64,000 nucleotides of DNA from assembly GCA_027924585.1 (NCBI GenBank), contig BSBM01001024.1, forward strand, positions 4,588,001-4,652,000. The letters run 5' to 3'. Of the stretch, positions 1-12,259 are shown one piece after another. This stretch comes from Larix kaempferi (Eukaryota > Streptophyta > Pinopsida > Pinales > Pinaceae). The position numbers were made by a program, and so were the translations under genes. Each line of letters opens with the position of its first letter. The stretch's first letter is position 1. The notes under the pieces were generated by a model. That model was not told the origin of the DNA. It did not search any database and saw only the letters and a list, made by a program, of their open reading frames with translations.

Positions 1-2358
1 TGTGTCGACGGCTGGGAGGAAATTTGTTCTGATGCAGGCAATTTCCATTAAAGATAAGTATTTGTTTATATATTTATTTATGTTATTTTACCATGTTTAT
101 GTGCCATGGAGGTTGAAATGAATTTTGTATTTGTTTATGGATTATGTGTCAGGATTTGTATGCAAGGTGGATGGCTCTTGATATGTTGTATTACCATGAA
201 ACTCTTCTATCTTTTATTCTTTCTCTCCTCCTTCAGAGTTTATGAATGTAACTCTCACAGTGATGAGAGGGGCACAACCATGGGTTCTGGTTCTCCAATT
301 TATGTTCATTTTTGGGTCATGAGACCTATTCTGTTGCGCTTGGAGCATCGTTTCTAGTAAGGAACACCTTTTGTTCCACTGGAAAAGCTTTCTGGATGAC
401 CAAGTTATGACTATTTTGGTCGGCAGTGTTTTCAGCACTGAAGGGAATGCACCTTGTCTTCTAATTAAGAGCAATCTTGTTGGAGATCTCATTGTAAAGT
501 TTCAGATCTGATAATGTTGTTGAATATCTGATTATTTTATGGTAAATCTGATTTGTAATGGTGATTGATGGTTGGACGGAAGTCAACCATTCAATCTAAA
601 TTATACTAGTAAAAGTTGGTTATAGGGGATAACCACGGGATTGATTTTGGAGGTTGTAGTTGGTAGCCTGTGCCTTTGTCTTTGCTTTGGTTATGTGGAT
701 GTGGCTATGCTCCGATTCTATTATTACTTACTGCTTAACCACTGCTATTAGCACACACATCACGAAATCGATAAGTAAACCTCATATGAAAGACAATTAT
801 TATGCGAGCATATTTTTATTGCAATACTTACTACTCATGTCCATTCTAGATTTATGAACCAATACTTATTATCAAGCACTTTAGTTAATTACATATTAAT
901 GATCATACTGGAGATTCTAAATACTGTGCATCCATATTACAAAATATAATGTTGATATGTTCAATAAGTGTGCACATTTGGGAAATGTCATGTTTTCAAG
1001 CACTTCGTAAGGCTAAGTTCAAGTGGAATGGCTTGTTGGCCTAACCTTAGGCCACTTTATTCTCCTGTGTAATATTTACTTTAGCCTTTTTCCAAGACCC
1101 GTCGTTCCTTTTGCCTTAGTTTGGGGTCGGGGAGTCTACAAAAACATTGACAAGGCAATATCATTTATTGCATAGAACCAATTTCACCTATGGGCATGGT
1201 AATCGACGGGAGCATTTATCGCTTCTAAATTGGTTTGTATGATTTTACCCCCTATTTGAACCTAGGTTTTTGTTAATATGCCTTGAGGTTTATAGGAACA
1301 CATGTTAAAACCTTTCAACATTGTCTACGAAGGGGTGAGTGTGGGTGAACCCATCTCTTTCCATGCTTTTTATGAGATGACGCTCTCAATAGCTCCATTA
1401 TCTGAGATGATGCATTGTATGAGAACTCGACCAGATTTGACTAGGATTTGAAGACCACTGGATGAGGATATCCCCAGTTGCATTTGATCAAGATCAAAAG
1501 TGATGAACCATGCATCATGGGGATTGATGCCTCTTGCTATGTCTAACAATGCTTTCCTCTATGAAGGACAACCTTGTTAAACCTTTAAAGTCGACATAGC
1601 ACATGGGGTTTAAACTAGGTCCTCCATCACATTATAGTTTTGTCCCAATCGGGTGTGAGAGATGTGAGCTAACCATTATATAGGTTGCTTGGGAACCTTA
1701 GGTTCTAAGTCATTAGTGGTTTTCACTTTAAGGAAGGTCAGTAGTTGAGTAGGGTTAGTATATTGGGAGGATTTTGGTACGAGGAATCCATACTCCTAGG
1801 AACAAATCAATAGTTTAGGTCAGTAGTCATCATGAAGAGATCATGTGTAGGTTGGTTGGGTTTAAGCATTCCCTCGTCAAAGGGTGGGTGCATGATAATC
1901 AAGTATTGATTTTACAAGAAAGTGTTATCAATGTCAACTAGCTATTAAGGTGGTCATAATAACTTAGGAGGTATAAATCTACTTAATTGTCTTTTAATTT
2001 AGATCACCATGGAGCATTCATGGGTATAATGATGTTCACCACAAGACAAGCATGGATGTTGGGATATCATTGTTTAGGTTCTAGATTTCCTCGTGCGGAA
2101 ATGTGGTTTTTTTGGATTGTCCTTATTGAGTTGGAGGTTGATTTCTTCCCCAGTTATTATGGAGGGGCATTACCTTAGGTTTCGTCTTACACATGGGTTC
2201 AATTGGAAATATTCTATTTTTTGTTTTGTTTCTGTGCTCATAAATAGGTTGTTGGTTGTTGTTTAGGTTATAGTTGGGGTTGTGAAACGTTCCCCCAACT
2301 TGGCCAACAAACACTGGGTTGTGAACAAAGTTGACCTCTTGTGTCGGTGGTGGATGGG
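1..2358 (-). mobile_element. Ty3/gypsy relic D, gag end to protease
   Basis: On the minus strand this reads as the end of gag followed by a protease region, broken by many stops. A zinc knuckle of form CX2CX3HX4C (CLSCGEHHYTHEC) lies at 2014-2052. Upstream of it in minus sense, 2123-2314 is an Asn/Pro/Gln-rich gag linker. A protease-like block follows at about 1250-1760, and its expected active-site position reads SDNGAIE at 1385-1405, so the usual D-S/T/E-G triad looks altered. The rest of pol would lie left of the window. The gag continues across element A at 16638-18106, because removing A and one ATGGG copy restores a continuous minus-strand reading. The family assignment rests on recognising the gag-protease layout of plant Tat-like elements by eye, not on an alignment. 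Confidence 0.6.
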
Positions 2359-2409
2359 TGTTGGCTAATTATTTAGTCACAATGGATAAGCACTAACTTT
2401 ACTTCACAT
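2359..2409 (-). repeat. Remnant of the 3' LTR of element A
   Basis: These bases match 16182-16232, the low end of the 5' LTR of A, with about one mismatch; similarity then stops abruptly. The 3' LTR therefore lost most of its length by deletion. Confidence 0.65.
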
Positions 2410-3820
2410 ATCGAAAAGATAAAAAGAGCATGCTAGACTTTTGAATTTATCTTTCTTTACTTTATATGGTTTGTGAGTATTTGTTGGCATTAGATGAGTG
2501 GTTATTTAGACTACTACTCACTAGTTGTTGGTTTGAGGGTAATTTTAATGAATTTTTTTTGTCGACAATGCTTAGCTCTTTTTATAGTTCCGCTAATTTA
2601 TAATTTTTGGTAATAAATTTTGCAGAATATATTTATGTTAATCTTTAATTGTTGTTGTAATCAGTGTTGTAGTCCTATGGTTCGTCCCATATCTTCTTAC
2701 TATTCGTTAATTACTTTAGTTTACCCTCTTCCATCGAGAATTATCTCCTCATCCTGTCATTATCCGATGTCATTTTCTGACGCCATTCCCTTTGGTGTTG
2801 GTTTGTCTTTTGTCAAGGAATTGATCTTGGCTATTCGTTACTAAGATCAATGGTTTTTCCCTTATATTATTTTCATTGACTCATCTCTCATAAGGAATTA
2901 TTGACTTCTTTAAGTCCTTCTCTTTCCGATAGATCCTGTAGACGTGTTTCTAGTATGTGGGTTCACAATATTTTGTCCACAAATCACCTTCAATCAAGGA
3001 TTGCATGCTTGTTCTTGTGCTTCTCTCCTAAATGATTTTTTAGGCTTATTTATTATCTACATATCCTGAATTCTCATGACCATAGGATAGGATCACCTTC
3101 CATTGGGAATTTCAACCTTTTCCTTTTTATTCTTCCTTTTATGGCTCTTCCAGGCTTGTTTATGATGTCATGTTTGCATCGAAAGTTCCTTCCATTTGGG
3201 TGGTGGCTCTTTTAGGTGATCCTTCGATGACAAACCTAAGTCTATGTCATTACCAGGGATAGCCCACCCATAGGATCACCTTCCATTGTGAATCTTGGAT
3301 ATCCTAATATTCTTATTATTATCGATGGCTTCATCTAGGCATATTTCCGATGGCAGCTCCTTCGGCAGTAGGCTACCCATGATCGCTTATCATATGCATA
3401 TCCTAAGAGTTCATATATAGTGAGATATCCACATCCCAATAATCCTCATGATATCTACCCAATTCCCAATTCAAAACAAAATATAATCTACATTCTAATC
3501 TTAATCTTATTCTTCTTATTCAAATCACATTTTCAAAAAACATAAATTTCTCTTTCATTCTTGTTTTATAAACATATTTATTATTGGGCTGGACACAAAG
3601 TTCCCATTTGACCTTTATTTTTGTCTAACAACTAAAAGGAAAAACAACTCATTTACAATATTTAAAATTATTTTTGAGTGTCTAACTATCCATGGATCCC
3701 CTAACAATAGTTTTGTTAAAGATTAGTTCACCCATAAAATGTGCACTTTGTATCGGATCAAGTAATTACCTGGTATCCTAACTTTTTGGTGCCATACTTT
3801 GAGTGTTGGTATTTGTTGCA
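2410..3820. other. Noncoding 3' part of element A
   Basis: This stretch contains no convincing ORF. It lies between the integrase of A and its truncated 3' LTR, left of the B insertion. A short phrase, GGATCACCTTCCATTG, occurs near 3090 and again near 3270, but I found no longer tandem structure. Confidence 0.4.
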
Positions 3821-5483
3821 TGTAATACCTCGTTTTTTACCCCATTGCATTAAACATGTAAATGATAAAATATCGTTATAAAATCATAGTGAGGAGCTCA
3901 AGGCCAAGGCCCCACCATTGATTCATCGTTCTTGTATAGGTAATTAAAAATTGTTGCATGTGGATCGCTTGCTAGCTTGGCACGATGGAAATTATAAATA
4001 TGATGTAAATATATATTTTTTGATAAAAAAAAATACCCACAACTAGCTATGCAAGGTAACAAAAGTATGGGGGCATGATTTTTACAAGGAATAGGGAGGG
4101 AAATATTCAAACCCTTCAAGCCAATAATGTCAATCCAAGTGTCAATGAGAGAACCCATGAACCATTAACTACCCATAGTGTTGACTTATGCACCCAATCA
4201 TTTAATTCTTCTAAGAGGTAGTTGAAGTAGTTATTATTTTAGGAAATGGAGAGTATGGTTGTCCAAATTTCGTATATGGGCAAGCCACCATTTTGGAAAA
4301 TTGTGTTTGGCTTCCTGAGAAAGCAAAAGACTCACAAAATTGCTCCCAATCCATCATTCATCCATTAGTTTTTGTTCCCTCACGCCCCTCTTGCTTGCTG
4401 GGCGTTTTCCTCCACGGGTTTACTAAGTTTTCCTCCATTTTCTAGTTGGGAAAGTTGTTTTTGGTGTTGTAGAATGGCGGGGAAGAAGGGAAATCGAATT
4501 GGAGTTCTATGAGGTCCATTTTTGCTATTCAATTTCTTGTGTACCTATTGAGTTTTCGAATTGTAGCTTCTAGTTGTTGTTTGCCCTCTCAAAAATTCGT
4601 GTTGATGTGACCACGATTTGGAACACTCATGGAAATTATGTTTTGTGAATCCCACAGCTAAAATGTTTTGTTATGCCCAACAATTGTGCCTTGTTGTGTG
4701 TGTGGGATATTTCTATGGTTTGGGTTATGTGCATTCCCTGTTTGGATTGAACTTATGTGTAAGTAACCAGGAGTAGACAAGGATTTGGAATTGGCTTGAT
4801 AAACCTAGTGAAGGTTGTAAGTTCATTGAAAATGATAGGGCTTTGGCTACTTTGCTATGCACACCGTGAAGAGAACTAGAAGGGAAGGTATGGACTGAGG
4901 GACTATGGAGCAGTGAAGGGGATACCTTCCTTGTGTTGGGTGTGTAGGTATTGTGGGTGCCAATCTAGCTAATCTTGTAGAGGTTATGGTAGCTCTATGG
5001 ATTGAGTTCACTAGCTTAGCAATACCTTTCCCTCTATTGCCTTGACAGCCTAATAAACCCAGTTGTGGACTGGATTGGATTAGATGTGGTATATACTTGG
5101 GTACGTGTGATTTTGTTGTTCCCTTTTCCTTGTGGAAATCATGCCCAACTTGGGTGTGGCAGCTATGTTGAGAGATTGATGAGCACAACTGGCCTATGGT
5201 TGGGTGGAACGTTGCACTTGCATATCCAATTGCTCGGGACAACTTCATTTCAAGATAAGTATTCTCTTGTATTTAATTATGTAATGTCTTTAATTGATGC
5301 TTGTTATAATTATGTTGGTAATTACATGCTAGATGTGTGTAGTAGAGTTTCTTTGAGTTATGCATCTGCATATGTGTTTCATTTGTTATGAATTCAATAA
5401 AATGATGATGGGGTTAAATTTGGAATCCGAAATTTAGTTCATGTTCCCTCCCTTAAGTCATATTGATGGAAGGGGACGTGACA
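3821..5483 (+). repeat. 5' LTR of element B
   Basis: It begins TGTAATACC and ends GTGACA. Its right part (from about 4611) matches the 3' LTR at 11348-12242. Its left part (3821 to about 4600) matches, in inverted orientation, 43400-44223 of the solo LTR. Hence the full-length LTR is about 1.65 kb and the 3' copy is the shortened one. Minus-strand ORFs in it, such as 4847-5248, recur in the other LTR copies and carry no recognisable domain. Confidence 0.85.
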
Positions 5484-5484
5484 G

Positions 5485-5502
5485 TGTAGTATCAAAGCTA
5501 CA
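5485..5502 (+). promoter_or_regulatory. Primer-binding site of B, tRNA-Met type
   Basis: TGTAGTATCAAAGCTACA starts one base after the LTR end. It is a mutated form of the TGGTATCAGAGC site used by plant elements primed by initiator tRNA-Met. Confidence 0.65.
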
Positions 5503-5559
5503 GGTTGTAACATCAGGCCTGAATGGGCTAAAACACGTGACTTGCAACATTAAATTTGC

Positions 5560-6280
5560 TCCCTGATCGTTGCAAAATGATGATTATTGCCTAAGTATGT
5601 GTTTGTGAGTTTTGATGAGTTACGTCGAAGTGTTTCGGTGAACTTAGGCAAGTTTCGCCAACATGCACTTTGGGAAAAGTTGGAGAAAACTTGCCGAATC
5701 GTTTCGACATGTTTTGAAAATTTCCGCTGACACGTTTCAGCACATTTTGGAGAAAGTTTGTCAACAAGTGTTTTGGTGATTTTTGGAAAGTTCGCCGATG
5801 AATTGTTCAACGAGTTTTGTGAAAGTTCGTCGACGTGTTTCGATGAAGTTTTAAAAAGTTCATCGATGAAGTGTTTTGGTGATTTTTGTAAAGTTCGTCG
5901 ATGAAGTGTTTCGGTGATTTTTGGAAAGTTCGTCGATGCGTTTTGGCAAAGTTGGAGAAAATTTGCCGATGCATTCCGGCGAAGTTGGGAAAAGTTTGTC
6001 GATGAAGTGTTTCAACGAAGTTTTGAAAAAAATTTCGACATGTTTCGACGAAGTTTTGGAAATTTGCCAATTCGTTTCGGCAAAGTTAGAAATTTTCGCC
6101 GATGAAGTGTATCGGTGATTTTTTAGAAGTCCACCGACGAGTGTCACATCATTTGTGAAAAGAGGCCAATGTATTGGTAGACTTGGAGAAGTCTGCCAAA
6201 ACAGAGAAATTGGCCAGTTTTGCAAGTGAATTTCCACGATGGTTTTCAAGTGCCAAAAATCGAAAAATGGCATCGAAATT
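5560..6280 (+). repeat. 35-bp minisatellite in the B leader
   Basis: The motif AAGTTCGTCGATGAAGTGTT and its variants recur with a period of about 35 bases; starts near 5788, 5823, 5856, 5891 and 5926 are the clearest. The array becomes irregular on both sides. It creates spurious minus-strand ORFs with FPK-T and FRRN-type repeats. It lies between the primer-binding site and gag. Confidence 0.75.
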
Positions 6281-6606
6281 ATGTGCCCCCTTCACCCTCG
6301 TTGCCCCCATGAGACATCATTGATTTTGAGGAATTCCTATGGTGATGAGAGGACTCATAGAAATGGAAATGTTGCACCATGATAATAGTCCATGGGACGA
6401 TTGGGCAAGTTGTGGATTATAGAGGGGATTCAAATGTTTCTATAATTTGAAAGAATTATCAATATGAGCTTTTCCCAATGCATGAAAACAATTATATATA
6501 TTTTCAGAATATAATGCAGCTAACAAATGTGTCTTATGTGGACACGTTTTGCAGATTCATAGTCATATCAGAGACAATTAAGTTTTGGCATTCTGTATAG
6601 TTCAGG

Positions 6607-9600
6607 TTGAAAACATCTGGTCTTGGTTGGGCCGAGAGGATCGACATCATGGATAATGCACAGGATCCCTATGAGCCTGAAATATATGCTAATGGAGAAA
6701 ACATACAGGTTGAGAATGCAAAGACAGAATCCAATGGGAGGAGAAACCAAGAGAGTCTCCCAGATATTGTAGCCACCATGAAGATCCTAAGGGTGGAACT
6801 ACAAAGTTGTAGAGAAGACAATGAGATGCTAATTAAAGCTCAAGAAAAACAGAATCAGCTGAATGCAGCTATGCTGTAAAGTTTGACAGACATTCGAAGG
6901 AGGATTAACTATGGGAATCACTCAACCAATCCATAAAAGAGTGAGAGCAGTTCAAAGATAAATTCCCGCAAGATGTCCAATAGATCAAGAAGGGTTTTAG
7001 AGACATGACATACACTCCAGAAATCTCTTCTAGTGGATTATATGAATACGAAGAATCCATTGAAGGTTCAAGGTCTTCATCTCTAAGGAATAAGAGGAAG
7101 AGGCATTACAAGAACAATTCACATGGGGAATTTAAGAAGGCCAAACCTCCTACATTTGATGGTGAGGTAAAGTTTGGTCAAAAAGCTCAAGTTTGGCTTC
7201 TTAGGATGAGGAAGTATATCCATGTCCAAGACTACTCTAGAAATATGAAGGCAAGGGTGGTCATATTCAATCTAAATGGAAGAGCATCTATATGGTGGGA
7301 TCACCTTAGGCAAGTGAAGAAGATCAATGAAAAGAAGATTGTGTGGAAGTAGTTCAAGAAGTACTTCAAGCATAAGCACCTCTCTAATAGGTACTGCGAT
7401 GATAAAATCAAAGAATTCCCTGAATTTAAATTGGGGAAAATGACCATGGAAGAATATGCAAACAAATTTTTGGAGATGTTGAGATATGTCAAGTATATTA
7501 GAGATGATAGGGTGAAAATTCAACGTTTTCTAAGTGGACTATCTCAGTCATATAAAGATATATTTGAGTTTGATGAACCTCAAACTCTAGAGGAGGGCTT
7601 GAGAAAGGCCAAGTATTGTTATGATAAAAACAAAATCAAACTTGATTTTCATAAGGCATGGAAGGACAAGAAAAATGAGAAGTTTGACCAAAGGAGGAAG
7701 GGGTTCAAACCTCCTCATCTAAGAAATCAGCAAAGGAAGCCACCAGAGGGTGTGAATAAGCCAGCTAGAATGATGGGAGACAAGATAAGAGATCCAAAGG
7801 AGCCAAGAGAGCCACTTCAATGTTGGGGATGTGGAGAGGACCATATGATTAGGAATTGTCCACATCAGAATGGGAGTGTAAAGCAAGTTCACAACATCCA
7901 AGGAGATGAAACTGTGGGTCAAGTGGCAAGGACCATCCCTAAAATCTATGCAGCATTAGAGGACCACCAGGAAGACCATCAATCAACTGTAGTTGAAGTT
8001 GAAGGTAATATTGATAAGCAATCTATTTCTATTTTGATTGACCCTGGATCTACTGACAACTATATCACTCCTAAAATTGTTGAGATTTGTGCTTTTAAGA
8101 AATTAAAGCATAGTAAATCATGATTAGTTCAACTAGCCATGGGAACCAATAGAAAAGTTAGTGAAATGGTATAGAAATGTCTATTAGAGATGGGTGGTCT
8201 ATTCACTTGTGCAAATTTGAATATTCCGCCCCTTGGTTCCTATGATATTCTCATTGGAAAGGATTGGTTAGAAGCACACAGAGTTAAACTTGACTGCTGC
8301 AACAAGACTTTTGAATGCATGGATGAAGAAGGAAACCCAAGGGTCATAAAAGGAATTCCAAAGGTAATTTTTGTTTGGAAGATTTCAGCCATGCAGCTGA
8401 AGAAGTTATGTAGGAAGGGTTGTCAATTGTATGCAGCCCATGTTTTGGAGACAACAGAAAATGAAATTTCCAAATTGGAGGACTGCCATGTGTTGCAAGA
8501 ATTCAAGGATGTTTTTCTTGATGAGATTCCATGACACCCTCCAAAGAGAGACATTGATTTTACAATAGACCTCATGCCGGGAGTTGCACCAGTGTCCAAG
8601 ACACCCTATAGGATGAGTATACTGGAATTGCTAGAATTGAAAATGCAGTTACAAGAGATGTTGGAAAATAAATATATCAGGCCAAGTGTGTCCCCATGGG
8701 GAGAACCTTTTCTATTTGTGAAATAGAAATATGGAACACTCAGGTTATGTATTGACCATGGGAAATTGAACAAAGTCACTGTGAAGAAAAAATACCCATT
8801 TCCTCGAATTGATGACCTTTTTTATCAAATGAGAGGGGCAAAGGTATTTTCAAAGATTGAATTGAGGGCCGGTTACCATCATGTAAGAATCAACGAGGAA
8901 GATATTCACAAGACAACCTTTAGAACAAGGTATGGGCACTATGAGTTTGTGGTGGTACCATTTGGTCTCATGAATGCACTAGCTACATTCATGTGTCTCA
9001 TGAATAGTGTTTTTAGCAAGTATTTGGACAAGTTTGTTCTTGTTTTTTTAGATAACATTATTATCTATTCTAAGAATGAAGAAGAGCATGAAGAACATTT
9101 GAGAATGGCCTTGCAATTGCTAAGGGAGTATAAGCTGTATGAAAAGCTAAGCAAATGTGACTTTTATAAAATTAAAATTCATTATTTGGGTCACATTATC
9201 TTAGAGGAAGGAATATTCATGGACCCTGAGAAGATTGAAGCCATTATGAACTGTCCAATTTCAAGGAACGTGACATATGTGAGATCCTTTATGGGACTTG
9301 CTGGTTACTACAGGAGGTTCATTGAAGGATTTTCCTAGGCTATTAATCCAATTACTTCCTTACAAAAGAAGGGAATGAAATTTGAGTGGACACAAAGATG
9401 CGAGGAAAGCTTCCAGCGGTTGAAAAATCTTCTCCTGAGTGCACCAATTTTGAAAATTGTAGACCCAGAAAAAGACTTTGTGGTGTGTACCGATGCATGC
9501 AATCAGGGACTTGGAGGAGTTCCTATGCAAAACAACCATGTGGTATGCTATGAGTCAATAAATTTGAAGGAGATTGAGAATAACTATGCCACCCATGATT

Positions 9601-11318
9601 TAGAACTTGCATCCATAGTGCATGCTTTAAAGATGTGGAGGCACTGCTTAATGGGAAGAAAATTCGAGCTAAGGACAAATCATTGTGGTCTGAAATATTT
9701 ATTTGATTAGCCAACATTAAATGCTAGGAAAGCTAGATGGTTGGAATTTTTGTGTGAATTTGATTTTGAGATCAAACACATAAAGGGGAAAGACAATAAG
9801 GTGGTTGATGCACTTAATAGAAAAGTAAATGAAATGCATGTGGCAGCCCTTAGTACCTTCCAATCATATTTGAGGCAGCAGATTGTTAATTGTATTGTTG
9901 AAGATGAAATGTATGTGCAGATAAAGGAAAAATTGCAACAACAAAACTTTGAAAAGAGGTATGAAGGGTATCATTTGGAAGGTGACGAACTTCTTACTTA
10001 TAAGTATAGAATTTATATTCCAAATGTGGCAGAATTGAGGAGGATTGTTATGGATGAAATCCATAAAGCTCCATATTCTGGTCACCCAGTATATCAAAAA
10101 ACAATTTCTATAGCAAGAAAACAATATTTATGGCCAGGGATTAAGAAGGACATCGTTGAATACATTTCTAAGTGCATGAAATTTCAACAGGTGAAGGTTG
10201 AACACCAACACCCAACAAGTTTATTGCATCCATTTCCAATTCCATCATGGAAATGGGAGATAATTTCCATGGATTTTATTACAGTTTTGTTGATGACAAT
10301 AAAGCAACATGATTCTATGATGGTGGTGGTGGACGAGTTAACAAAGGCAACACATTTTATACCAGTTATGTCCACATATAAAACCGATGCCATTGCAAAT
10401 ATTTTCATGAAGGAAATTTTCAAATTGCATGAATTGCCTAAGGCAATAATTTCTGACAAGGATACCAAGTTCACTTCAAATTTTTGGAAAGGTATTTTTG
10501 CAGATTTGGGTACGCAGCTGAACTTTAGCCCGACATACCATCCTCAAACACATGGGAAAACAGAAAGAGTAAATCAGGTGCTTGAAGAGATGCTTCACAT
10601 GTATGTAATGGATAAACCATCCAAGTGGGAGGATTATCTACACTTGGTAGAGTTTTCTTATATTAACGGGCAACAAGCATCATTGGGCGTGAGTGCATTT
10701 GAGGCTTTGTATGGCCGAAAATGTAGGACACAAGTGACTTGGGATAATCCAATGAACATAATTGTACTTGGGCCAAAATTGCTTAAGGAAATGGAACAAG
10801 AGGTTGCAAACATTGGGCAAAATTTAAAAGCATCCCAAGATAGACAAAAAATCTATGCAGATAAGCACATGGTGCATAGGGAGTTTAGTGTTGGGGATCA
10901 TGTTTACCTTAGAGTGAGGCCAAGGAAGAGTTCCTTGAAGCTTGGGAGTTGTGCCAAGCTATCACCAAGATATTTTGGTCCATTTGAAGTGCTTGAAAGA
11001 ATAGGGCTAGTTTCATATATACTTGCATTGCCTGCTAACAGTAGAGCTCATAATGTTTTTCATATTTATTTGCTTAAGAAATATGTAAATGATCCTAACC
11101 ATTTGATTAATTGGGATGTGATACAGGTGGAACCCGAGGGAGAGTTCCAAACCGAGCCATTGTGCATCCTATACAGGAAGCTAACATTGCTCTGGAATCG
11201 AGCCATTGGACAGGTAAAGGTGCAATGGAAGCACTACGGTCTCAATGAGGCTACATGGGATATCGAGGATTCCATGAGAGTGGCATATCCATTTTTGTTC
11301 AATTTTGAAGAGCACTGA
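6607..11318 (+). pseudogene. gag-pol polyprotein of B (stop-riddled)
   Basis: Gag, protease, RT, RNase H, integrase and a C-terminal chromodomain-like segment follow in order. The gag core is at about 7005-7620. The zinc knuckle CWGCGEDHMIRNC is near 7830-7870. The protease site is ILIDPGSTDNYI near 8033-8068. RT lies at about 8590-9340, RNase H at about 9375-9840 and integrase at about 10030-10900. The tail WKHYGLNEATWDIED near 11225-11270 resembles the end of the chromodomain. Reading stays in one frame from about 6909 to 11318 but meets stops at 6942, 6981, 7350, 8121, 8172, 8532, 8724, 9336 and 9708. The first gag part (6607-6879) is one frame off. The RT catalytic pair reads D-N (9051-9056) rather than D-D, and the last cysteine of the integrase zinc finger is missing. 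It cannot be active. Confidence 0.9.
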
Positions 11319-11333
11319 GGACAGTGCTAATTT

Positions 11334-11347
11334 AAGGGGGAGGGGAA
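11334..11347 (+). promoter_or_regulatory. Polypurine tract of B
   Basis: AAGGGGGAGGGGAA directly precedes the 3' LTR start TGTAATACC. This is the expected primer site for plus-strand synthesis and fixes the LTR boundary. Confidence 0.85.
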
Positions 11348-12242
11348 TGTAATACCCCGATTTGGAACACTCATGGAAATCGTGTTTTCTGAATCCCACA
11401 ACTAAAACATTTTGTTATGCCCAACAATTGTGCCTTGCTGTGTGTGGGAGATTTCTAGGATTTGGGTTTTATGTGCATTCCATGTTTGGCATGAACTTGT
11501 GTGTAAGCAACCAGGATTAGACAAGGATTTGGAATTGGCTTGATAAACCTAGTGAAGGGTGTAACTTCACTGAAGATTATAGGGCTTTGGCTACTTTTCT
11601 ATGCACACCCTGAAGAGCACTAGAAGGGAAGGTATGGCTCGAGGGACTGTGGAGCAGTGAAGGGGATACCTTCATTGTGTTGGGTGTGTAGGTATTGTGG
11701 GTGTCAAGCTATCTAATCTTGTAGAGGTTCCGATAGCTCTATGAATTAAGTTCACTAGATTTTCAATTCCTTTCCCTCTACTGCCTTGACAACCTGATAA
11801 ACCCAGTTGTGGAATAGCTTGGCTGAGATGTGGTATATACTTGGCTATGTGTGAGTTTGTTGTTCCCTTTTCCTTGTGGATATCATGCCCATATCGAGGG
11901 TGGAAGCTGTGTTGAGAGATTGATAAGCACAGTTGGCCTATGGTTGGGTGGAAAGTTGCACTTGCATAGCTAGTTGCTCGGGACAACTTCATTTCATGAT
12001 AAGTATTCTCTTGTATTTAATTATGCAATGTCTTTAATTGTTGCTTGTTATAATTATGTTGGTAATTGCATGCTAGATGTGTGTAGTAGAGTTTATTTCC
12101 ATTGTGTTTATTTGAATTATTCATCTGCACACATGTTTCATTTGTTATGAATTCGATCAAACAATGATGGGGCTAAATTTGGAAGCCTGAATTTAGTTCA
12201 TGTTCCATCCCTTAAGTGGGATTGATGGAAGGGGATGTGACA
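11348..12242 (+). repeat. 3' LTR of element B, internally shortened
   Basis: It begins TGTAATACCCCGATTTGG and ends GATGTGACA. Against the 5' LTR it lacks about 0.77 kb just after its start. The join falls at CGATTT, a word present both at the LTR start of the family (see the solo LTR at 44223, minus) and at about 4614-4619. Confidence 0.85.
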
Positions 12243-12259
12243 TTTCCCATCTTCCATTT

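Larger units (their letters stand above)
3821..12242 (+). mobile_element. Tekay/Del-like Ty3/gypsy retrotransposon B, decayed
   Basis: This is a complete layout of 5' LTR, primer-binding site, leader with a minisatellite, gag-pol, polypurine tract and 3' LTR. The pol order protease-RT-RNase H-integrase plus a chromodomain-like tail marks a chromovirus, most like the Tekay/Del lineage. The LTRs are roughly 90% identical by eye over the shared part, so the insertion is old. The flanking pentamers TTGCA (3816-3820) and TTTCC (12243-12247) do not match, so the duplication has decayed or the element is a recombinant. It sits inside element A. A solo LTR of the same family is at 42600-44223. Confidence 0.88.

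Noticed and set aside
4847-5248. 133-codon minus-strand ORF, with a relative at 11672-11992
   Set aside because: It is antisense to the LTR of B and repeated only because the LTR is repeated.
5550-6273. Minus-strand ORFs with repeated FPKITKTL-like text
   Set aside because: They are the antisense reading of the 35-bp leader minisatellite.
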